Part shown: piece after piece, positions 58,043-64,000 of the stretch
Layout: every line of letters starts with the position of its first letter
How positions within the stretch are numbered: position 1 is the first letter of the stretch
Assembly (NCBI GenBank): GCA_964542915.1
Contig: CAZIVP010000002.1
Coordinates: forward strand, 508,389-572,388
Length of the DNA stretch: 64,000 nucleotides
Source of the DNA: CAZIVP01 sp964542915
GTDB taxonomy: Bacteria > Calditrichota > Calditrichia > Calditrichales > Calditrichaceae
Direction: 5' to 3'
Made by a program: the position numbers and the translations under genes
Notes under the pieces: generated by a model
Databases searched by the model: none
What the model saw: only the letters and a program-made list of their open reading frames with translations
Told to the model about the DNA's origin: nothing

Positions 58043-58636
58043 ATTATAAGCAATAAATTTTCTGTTCGCAACCCTTTATTACATTTTTTTATTATTTTTA
58101 TTCATTACTGTCCGGGATAAATGAAGTTGAAAATAAGTCATGTTGCTTTTTCATAATTTGGGATGATTGGTTCACGGTTAAATGATTATTCCAGATTTGC
58201 TTCTTCCTTTGATCCCCTTACCTGCTCCCGGAGGGATCCCTTTGGGGCAGGGGGGGCTCAGCGGTGTTCAGCTATCCATCTACAATTTATTTTAGACAAG
58301 TGTGAGTCCCATTATTTTATTTAAAAATGGTTTAAAAAATAGGGCTTATTCTCACATGCACGGAATGCAGAGAAGGAAACGTAGTCGGACTCGATCGGTG
58401 CATTCATTCTTAAACCGGATCACTGAGAAGACGCAATGCATTGATTTTTCTATTGATTCCGTGGATTCTTTCGTTTAAAATAATAACCGTGTCCCAATTG
58501 CTATTCGTTTTCCTGGTTCCAATCATAGAGATTGCGCGAGTGGTTTAGGCGCCCGGTCCGGAAATAAACAATAGACGACCTTTCTGATACGGCTTTAATG
58601 ACACATTTTGTCTGTTTAAAAGGGAGGCAATATATC
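58043..58636. other. divergent intergenic region with palindromic repeat
   Basis: About 590 bp, with promoters of the tetR operon (minus) and the outer-membrane protein gene (plus). A palindromic element occupies 58221-58251. Nothing else is recognised. Confidence 0.55.
58221..58251. repeat. double-hairpin palindromic element
   Basis: Outer arms CCTGC / GCAGG enclose two small hairpins, TCCC-GGA-GGGA and TCCC-TTTG-GGG. This layout matches the small insertions in the tRNA-Ser copies near 62061, 62624 and 62704. Confidence 0.55.
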
Positions 58637-60142
58637 ATGCGTTTATATTCCATCCATTCTCTAAAGCGAACGGTTTTCATTACCGTTATGTTATTGGCCG
58701 GACTGATTACACAGGCGCATTCCCAGCTTGTGGAGATCCGGTCGGTGCCGGTGGCTGGTTTAAATCAATTTGACATATTTCCGGCCAAATTCAAAGGTAT
58801 GGGCTCGGTGGGCATCGCAAACGACGATCCCTGGTTAGCGCCGTTTGTGAATCCCGCCCTGGGCGCAGCAATGGAAAAGAACATGGTTTTTCTCTCCCCC
58901 ACCCTGCACAATATGGTTGATGATCGATCCTCGGCAACTACCCTACCGGTCGGACTGCAACTGAAGCCCGGTCCCTGGTTCGGGACCTTCGCCATGTCGA
59001 TTCAGGAGTTAACGCCGGCCCGAATCCCAGTCCAAAATGTTCGGTTTAACCAACCTAGGTACAGTCAGACGACACAGTCGCTATCGGAATCCGAAAACAA
59101 TGTTTACGTAAATACCACCGCGGGCTACCAGCTTCCACGCTTTGGCACCAGCATCGGCCTGGGCGTTTTCTGGTCCCATTTGCGCAACGTCAGCGAAACC
59201 CACTATCTATACGGCCGCAATACCGGCATCGATCAGGACGGCCATGTGTGGGACGTCCGGCTCGGCAGCTTCACCGAGTTTGAGGAGCGTGAATCCCTGC
59301 AAACATTATTATTGTTGCGTTATTACAAAATGAAGCACAAGGTTTACAATTTCTACTATTATGACGATATCGCTTATCCGGATGAAACGTCCCATGCCGG
59401 TATACCGGGCCTTATACACCGCGATCAGACGCGTACAATCGGATTTCACATCAATTACAAGCAACCGCTGGGCGGGAGTCCCTGGCGTGTGGGCAGCGCA
59501 TTCAGCGTCAATTACAAAGATCATCCCAAGATTCCCAATTACGAGTTGATGCAGATACCGCGGGATCCGGGGCAATCGTGGGCGTATCGTCTCGGTATGG
59601 GCTTCTGGAAAGAAGTAACGTACGCCGCTATCGGCTTCGATTTTATCTACGAACCCATTTGGACCCATTCATGGGCGGCCGCCGTTGAACCCGTCAAAAC
59701 AGCATCGGATCAAACGATCCATCCCGGAGAAACAACCATTGATAATTATTTCCGGTTCAACAATTTCAGGTTTCACGCCGGGGTCAGCGAACAGGAGCCG
59801 CCGCTTGGCGTGCAACTGGGTCTGGATATTGTCTCGTTCGGTTATCATCTCAGCCAGGACGATCAAGTGGCGGAAACAAAGCGTGATCAATACGAGCGCT
59901 GGCAGGAGGTCACGCTTTCCTGGGGACTGAATCTCATCGCCGATGCATTTCGCCTGCAATACGACGGGAAGGTCATCATTGGCCGGGGCCTGCCGGGTAC
60001 CGTATCATCGGGTCGTGCATTTGCAACCGGCGACCAGATGGCATTTACGGATATCATCCTGGCGCCCGTCGATAAGCTTTCGCTGGAACGACGCACGTTT
60101 CTGTTACACAGACTGACGCTTGCCGTTCCAATCGGGGGTTGA
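58637..60142 (+). CDS. probable outer-membrane beta-barrel protein
   Basis: 501 aa from the ATG at 58637, preceded by GGGAGG; the earlier in-frame ATG at 58598 has no such site. A signal peptide ends about residue 29 (AHSQLVEI). The mature start FKGMGSVGIANDDPWLAPFV-NPALG has the pattern of FadL/PorV-type barrels. The rest alternates short aromatic-edged beta-strands (GFHINYKQPL, AAIGFDFIYEP, LGVQLGLDIVSFGYHL) typical of barrels. No ligand or family is named with confidence. It stands alone between the exporter operon and the regulator at 60547. Confidence 0.75.
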   Translation: MRLYSIHSLKRTVFITVMLLAGLITQAHSQLVEIRSVPVAGLNQFDIFPAKFKGMGSVGIANDDPWLAPFVNPALGAAMEKNMVFLSPTLHNMVDDRSSATTLPVGLQLKPGPWFGTFAMSIQELTPARIPVQNVRFNQPRYSQTTQSLSESENNVYVNTTAGYQLPRFGTSIGLGVFWSHLRNVSETHYLYGRNTGIDQDGHVWDVRLGSFTEFEERESLQTLLLLRYYKMKHKVYNFYYYDDIAYPDETSHAGIPGLIHRDQTRTIGFHINYKQPLGGSPWRVGSAFSVNYKDHPKIPNYELMQIPRDPGQSWAYRLGMGFWKEVTYAAIGFDFIYEPIWTHSWAAAVEPVKTASDQTIHPGETTIDNYFRFNNFRFHAGVSEQEPPLGVQLGLDIVSFGYHLSQDDQVAETKRDQYERWQEVTLSWGLNLIADAFRLQYDGKVIIGRGLPGTVSSGRAFATGDQMAFTDIILAPVDKLSLERRTFLLHRLTLAVPIGG

Positions 60143-60546
60143 AGGTGATTAAGCAATCCTGACCTAAAATAAAACCGCCCGTACACGGCATCCAGAGTTG
60201 CGTACGGGCGGCTGCTGCAAGGGAGAGAATTTCAAAAAAAGCATCCATGCTTTAAACCAAATTCCCTTTTGATATTTCGTTCTTATCTTCACTATCGGTC
60301 GCGTATCACAATCATTAATAAATTGACCTAAAAGCGTCGTTTTTTGATCAATACAAAAAATTTTCCGCTAATCCCGATGCTAATCCTGCCGATATTTGAT
60401 AAGTATTAAGGCGATTGTGGTTATTAACCTGAGCAATGAGGCGTTATAGCCGCATTGGGACCAAACCGAACGCGAAACGAAAATTTTTGATGACATTGAC
60501 GTAACAGACAATTGGCACCATTAATCGAGCTCGGAAAATAAATTGT
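60143..60546. other. intergenic region with a minus-strand terminator
   Basis: 404 bp between two plus-strand genes, AT-rich and without a supported reading frame. The only clear structure is the terminator-like stem at 60175-60211, which points to the minus strand. Promoter of the 60547 gene is expected here. Confidence 0.5.
60175..60211 (-). terminator. strong hairpin, T run on the minus strand
   Basis: Perfect 10-bp stem CCGCCCGTAC / GTACGGGCGG with a 17-base loop. On the minus strand it is followed by TTTTATTTTA; on the plus strand no T run follows. It could still stop the plus-strand gene that ends at 60142 weakly, but the sequence favours a minus-strand transcript. Confidence 0.6.
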
Positions 60547-61902
60547 ATGCCGCCTAAAACCGTTTTTATCTCAAATGAACTTGCGGATTACCAACCCTTC
60601 ATTCGGGAACAGCTGAAACGCTCCGCTCCCATTGAATTGCTGAACCATCAGGAGGCAAATCAGCGCGAAATCACGGAAAACTTTTTTGAATTGTTCATTA
60701 TAGAACAACACGAAACGTGGCTGGCCATACCGCTCTGGATACGTGAACAGGCTCAACAAAAATATTATTTTCAATTTATCTTTATTTCGAACCAGGCCCT
60801 ACCCAGGTCGCTTACGGATTTACTGGAGGAACATATCTTTAAGATCCTCAGCAAGGAAGAGGCAAAAGAACAACTGGCGCACGTTTATGAGGAAGTTGGC
60901 GAACGTATCCAAACCCACGCCTTCAATAACAACGACAAAGACGAAAAGCCTGCTAAGCCCTATATACCCAAAATTTTAGGCGAACACGAATCGATCATCC
61001 GGGTGAACGGCTATATTGAAGTTCTGAGCAAAGCGCGCCACACACCGTGTTTAATCCGCGGCGACGAGGGCACCGGTAAGAAAACCTGCGCGCGTATGAT
61101 CCACCGCGCCAATAATCTGCACGACGATATGTTTTTTGTTAAAAATTGCGAGAACACCACCCGAACGGAGTTGCTGGCGGATTTATTCGGTGTGGAAACG
61201 GAGCATGAGACTTACGGCCCGGCACGGCCGGGCTTGCTGGCTCAATATGACGGCGGCACCCTTATTCTGGAAAACATCGAAAAGATGCCCATGGAGGTTC
61301 AAAACCGTTTGCTGCTCTATTTAAGCGAGCGGCGCTTTAAGCCGCTGGGCAGTAAACGGTTGCAACAATCCCATGTGCGCATCATCGGGATTACCCACCA
61401 TGATTTAAAATGGTTTGTAAACAACAATAAATTTAACGGCGATTTGTATTACCACTTAAGCGCGTTCGAAATATATCTGCCGCGATTGCGGGAACGCGGG
61501 CAGGACATTGACTGGTACATCAGATATTTTCTGCAATTGTTCAGCTACCAGTTCGCCAAAAACGTGATCGCACTCTCACCGCAAGCCTATCGCATCATTC
61601 ATCAATACCAGTGGCCGGGCAACCTGAAGGAACTCAAAACGGTTCTGGAACAGAGCGTCCTGTTAAGCAACGGCCACCAGATCACACCCAAGGAATTACC
61701 GGCGTACCTTAAAAACCAGAATACAAAATCGCAAATGGATGACCTCTTCGTTGACGAAATGTCGCTAAAAGAGTTGGAAGGCCACTACATCCGAAAAATT
61801 GTCAAGAAAACCAACGGCAATAAATCCCGGGCCGCAGAAATATTAAAGATTTCGCGTACGACCCTCCGTGAAAAACTGCGTCAATACGAAATCAACGATT
61901 GA
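60547..61902 (+). CDS. degenerate NtrC-type AAA+ regulator (sigma-54 contact and ATPase motifs altered)
   Basis: 451 aa. N-terminal region (about 1-110) is receiver-like in length but lacks a clear phospho-Asp. AAA+ domain about 138-380: Walker A is GDEGTGKKT (about 172), the GAFTGA loop is replaced (LFGVETEHETYG, about 215), Walker B is GGTLILENIEKM instead of LFLDEIGEM (about 236), and the sensor region reads DLYYHLSAFEIYLPRLRERG with His for the usual Arg. Fis-type helix-turn-helix at the end (NKSRAAEILKISRTTLREKL). It should bind DNA but probably cannot activate sigma-54 RNA polymerase. Confidence 0.85.
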   Translation: MPPKTVFISNELADYQPFIREQLKRSAPIELLNHQEANQREITENFFELFIIEQHETWLAIPLWIREQAQQKYYFQFIFISNQALPRSLTDLLEEHIFKILSKEEAKEQLAHVYEEVGERIQTHAFNNNDKDEKPAKPYIPKILGEHESIIRVNGYIEVLSKARHTPCLIRGDEGTGKKTCARMIHRANNLHDDMFFVKNCENTTRTELLADLFGVETEHETYGPARPGLLAQYDGGTLILENIEKMPMEVQNRLLLYLSERRFKPLGSKRLQQSHVRIIGITHHDLKWFVNNNKFNGDLYYHLSAFEIYLPRLRERGQDIDWYIRYFLQLFSYQFAKNVIALSPQAYRIIHQYQWPGNLKELKTVLEQSVLLSNGHQITPKELPAYLKNQNTKSQMDDLFVDEMSLKELEGHYIRKIVKKTNGNKSRAAEILKISRTTLREKLRQYEIND

Positions 61903-62023
61903 TCGCGCATCCCAATTCAGGCCATTCCTGCCCCGCTTTTAAAAGCTTGCATCATTGATTGTAAGTGGCTAAGTTTTAACTTTGATATACAGCATGAACG
62001 CCGGGTATTTGACACAAGCGGTA

Positions 62024-62097
62024 CGGAGAGGTGACGGAGCGGTCGAACGTGGCGGTCTCGCCGCGAAGCGGTCCCTTCTCGGGAAAAACCGTTGTCC
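62024..62097 (+). pseudogene. tRNA-Ser fragment (5' half) interrupted by a 24-bp double hairpin
   Basis: From 62024 the sequence copies the intact tRNA-Ser downstream as far as the anticodon bases CTCG (62060). Then 24 bp that are not in the intact gene (62061-62084) form two hairpins, CCGC-GAA-GCGG and TCCC-TTCTC-GGGA. The tRNA sequence then resumes (AAAACCGTTGTCC) and stops at 62097. It lacks the variable arm and T arm and cannot be functional. Confidence 0.8.
62061..62084. repeat. double-hairpin insertion in a tRNA copy
   Basis: 24 bp made only of two adjacent small palindromes (11 and 13 bp). Nearly the same sequence lies at 62322-62343 and 62804-62825. Confidence 0.75.
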
Positions 62098-62194
62098 ATT
62101 ATGATTTAGCAGTAATTGAGCGCATCCACCTGAGGGTGATTGAAAACAAGGATCGGTCTTTTAAATACAACAGATAATCTTCAAGATAACTGAC

Positions 62195-62480
<286 letters not shown>

Positions 62481-62623
62481 ACCGTTGATTATCCACTACT
62501 ATGAAACCTATGAAACCTATGAAACGAAAAAAGAGGCGCTTCAAAGAGAGCGTTATTTCAAGTCGATTGATGGCTATATTTGGTTAAAAAAACAGGATAT
62601 AATATAAATGGAGGGCAGTCTTG

Positions 62624-62657
62624 CTACCATAGGTAGTCCCTTCGTGCCATGAAGTGA
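62624..62657. repeat. double-hairpin element
   Basis: CTACC-ATA-GGTAG (13 bp) followed directly by a 21-bp imperfect hairpin that starts TCCCTTC and ends GAAGTGA. The layout is that of the insertions in the tRNA copies, with other sequence. Confidence 0.65.
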
Positions 62658-62669
62658 TTTCTACGGATA

Positions 62670-62766
62670 AAAACCGTTGTCCGCATGCGCGGACTGTGGG
62701 TTCTGCCGTAAGGCATCCCGCCAAAGCGAGAGAATCCCACTTGTCCCTTCGGGACCCTCTCCGCCA
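62670..62766 (+). pseudogene. tRNA-Ser fragment (3' half) with two palindromic insertions
   Basis: Starts exactly where the 5'-half copy is broken (AAAACCG at the anticodon loop), then follows the intact tRNA. The T loop is split after GGTTC by 28 bp (62704-62731: TGCC-GTAA-GGCA plus a 16-bp hairpin), and the T/acceptor junction is split by 15 bp (62741-62755: GTCCC-TTC-GGGAC). The 3' end CCTCTCCGCCA is kept. Not functional. Confidence 0.8.
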
Positions 62767-62962
62767 AATTTTATCAATAAATGAGGGATGTGGCGTGGTC
62801 TCGCCGCGAAGCGGTCCCTTCGGAATTCCCTTCGTTTATGTATTATACATATATTCTTAAAAGTCTCAAGGACGACGGCTACTATTATGGTTGCACTGCC
62901 GATCTCGAACAAAGAACGAAACGTCATAACGCGGGTAAAGTCCGTTCAACCAAAACACGACG
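62756..62962 (+). repeat. direct repeat, second copy
   Basis: Same 207 bp as 62274-62480 at an offset of 482 bp. After 62962 the sequence changes abruptly and leads into the leader of the AHSA1-type gene. Confidence 0.85.
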
Positions 62963-62981
62963 GACGTGCATGTCCGGTTAG
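62838..62981 (+). pseudogene. truncated GIY-YIG gene copy
   Basis: Keeps the ATG and first 42 codons of the gene at 62356 (up to TKTRR), then runs into foreign sequence and stops at 62981. It lacks the catalytic Glu half and is not expected to be active. Confidence 0.75.
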
Positions 62982-63025
62982 CCTTAATAACATCATCAGA
63001 ACGCTTCTCGGAGGATTCAACCGCT

Positions 63026-63463
63026 ATGAGCAACCCAAAACCCATTATCGTGGAGCAAACGTTTAACGCGTCGCCGGAAACGGTATGGCGCGCCATCACG
63101 GATGTCGAGCAGATGCGTAAATGGTTTTTCGCACAAATCGAGTCCTTTAAACCCCAAGTCGGATTCGAGACGCAATTTGACGTCGAGAGCAACGGCCGCC
63201 ATTTTCTTCACCAATGGAAAATCACCGAGGTGGAACCGGGCAAAAAGATCGTTTACAACTGGCGCTACGGCGGTTATTCCGCTGAATCGTTTGTGACGTT
63301 CGAGCTGTTCGACGATGGCGATCAAACCAGATTAAGGTTGACCCACGAAGGTATCGAACAATTTCCTCCGGAGGCGCCCGAATTTTCGCGAGAGGCTTGT
63401 TTGGCGGGCTGGATGTACTTTATCCAAACAAGCCTCCGGGATTTTCTGGAAGGCAACAACTGA
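63026..63463 (+). CDS. AHSA1/SRPBCC domain protein
   Basis: 145 aa from the ATG at 63026, with CGGAGG upstream; the in-frame ATG at 62966 is too close to the repeat break and has no ribosome site. START-like AHSA1 pattern: VEQTFNASPETVWRAITDVE (about 8-27), MRKWFF, then beta-strands HQWKITEVEPGKKIVYNWRY and FVTFELFDDGDQTRLRLTHE, ending with a GWMYFIQTSLRDFLEG helix. These proteins bind small hydrophobic ligands; the ligand is unknown. Confidence 0.85.
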   Translation: MSNPKPIIVEQTFNASPETVWRAITDVEQMRKWFFAQIESFKPQVGFETQFDVESNGRHFLHQWKITEVEPGKKIVYNWRYGGYSAESFVTFELFDDGDQTRLRLTHEGIEQFPPEAPEFSREACLAGWMYFIQTSLRDFLEGNN

Positions 63464-63757
63464 ACCATTGTGGATTTCGTAAATCGGCTCTCATTGATTG
63501 CAAGAGAAATGTTTGGCGGGTCGCATAAGAAGACTTATGGTTTAAGCGGCGGGACGCAAGCCTGGCGTTTTATACGATATCGGTTTACGGAAGACAGACG
63601 GCGTTGGCGCTATAACCAACAAAGCATACAATGATGAAAGGACGCAACGCCTGTGGTTATCCGTATGGACGTTTCATTAATGTATCAAGGCGGCCAGGAC
63701 GCTGCCCAGATAGTAAGGCCAGAGCACCATAGCAAAGAAGTCTTTTAAAAACGGCGG
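63464..63757. other. intergenic region
   Basis: 294 bp between convergent genes. I see no gene, no clear terminator and no repeat that I can name. Confidence 0.45.
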
Positions 63758-63982
63758 TTATTCATTTTGATCCTCGCCGGAGGTTTGTTCATCGAGTTTT
63801 TTCTTCGCCTGTTTTTCCACAACCATTTCAACCGCTTTCTTTTGTTCTTTGTTATAAAACGAATCGAGCGATCCATGGACAACGGTCGTCATGGTTCCGC
63901 CCTGTCTCCGTATCCTCAGAGCAATCTTTACAAACAGGAAAACGGCCATGTCTTGGTTCAGCGGGAATTGGACTTTTAGCAT
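63758..63982 (-). CDS. small protein of unknown function
   Basis: 74 aa from the ATG at 63982. A start at the internal Met 31 (MTTVVHGSLDSFYNKEQKKA) would give 44 aa. The C-terminal 45 residues are a charged helix rich in Lys and Glu. I do not recognise a family. No good ribosome site is seen for either start, so the gene itself is not certain. Confidence 0.4.
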   Translation of the reverse strand: MLKVQFPLNQDMAVFLFVKIALRIRRQGGTMTTVVHGSLDSFYNKEQKKAVEMVVEKQAKKKLDEQTSGEDQNE

Positions 63983-64000
63983 TTAAAATAAGTAACACCT

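Noticed and set aside
62061..62084. tRNA intron (group I or bulge-helix-bulge type)
   Set aside because: 24 bp is too short for a group I intron, the site is between anticodon bases, and this copy lacks its 3' half.

Overview
The window looks like chromosomal DNA of a free-living, Gram-negative, probably anaerobic or facultative marine bacterium of the FCB side of the tree. Calditrichota (Caldithrix-like) or a relative is my best guess. The support is two secreted proteins with type IX-secretion-like C-terminal sorting domains, many lipoproteins with short lipoboxes, a SatD/DUF3307 pair, an archaeal/Thermotoga-type group 3b [NiFe] hydrogenase, and glycine-based betaine synthesis, which suggests a saline habitat. 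This assignment is inference; no rRNA gene is present.

Layout. 1-7317 (minus): an envelope cluster of a LpoB-like lipoprotein, a COG3014 lipoprotein, three LPP20-type proteins, a DUF2135-like protein and a secreted protein cut by the window edge. 7575-13321 (minus): a subtilisin-like protease and an FG-GAP/ASPIC protein sharing a C-terminal module. 13863-17552 (plus): SatD, DUF3307 membrane protein, ECF sigma factor with zinc-finger anti-sigma, and a class III cyclase. 17595-20098 (minus): a short-type S-adenosylhomocysteine hydrolase preceded by a sigma factor fused to a SAM-methyltransferase domain. 20241-25624 (minus): MscS channel, DUF432 protein, TerC protein and glycogen phosphorylase. 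26208-31328 (plus): hypABFCD. 31380-41724 (minus): metK, adenosine kinase, ahcY, two glycine-betaine methyltransferases, metF, metH. 42577-43620 (plus): hypE. 43671-45521 (minus): ACT protein and sensor kinase. 45684-50519 (minus): hydBGDA hydrogenase, maturation protease and a response regulator. 51213-57998 (minus): TetR, TolC, HlyD-type adaptor, two ABC ATPases and two ABC-2 permeases. 58637-61902 (plus): a probable outer-membrane barrel and a degenerate NtrC-type regulator. 62025-62981: an intact tRNA-Ser(CGA) among broken tRNA-Ser copies, small palindromic insertions and intact and truncated GIY-YIG nuclease genes. 63026-63982: an AHSA1-type protein and a small unknown.

How the genes work together. 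The metK-to-metH operon is a closed methyl cycle wrapped around two enzymes that spend three SAM per glycine to make betaine. AhcY and adenosine kinase clear the product SAH, MetF and MetH remake methionine, and MetK remakes SAM. A second SAH hydrolase lies elsewhere behind a sigma factor whose C-terminal domain resembles the methyltransferase domain of SAH-responsive ArsR regulators, so SAH sensing may be coupled to a sigma factor here. The hyp genes and the maturation protease would assemble the hydrogenase encoded nearby; the hyp set is split because the methyl-cycle operon lies, in the opposite direction, between hypD and hypE.

The most unusual signals are the sigma-methyltransferase fusion (18908-20098) and the tRNA-Ser mosaic with precise double-hairpin insertions (62025-62981).
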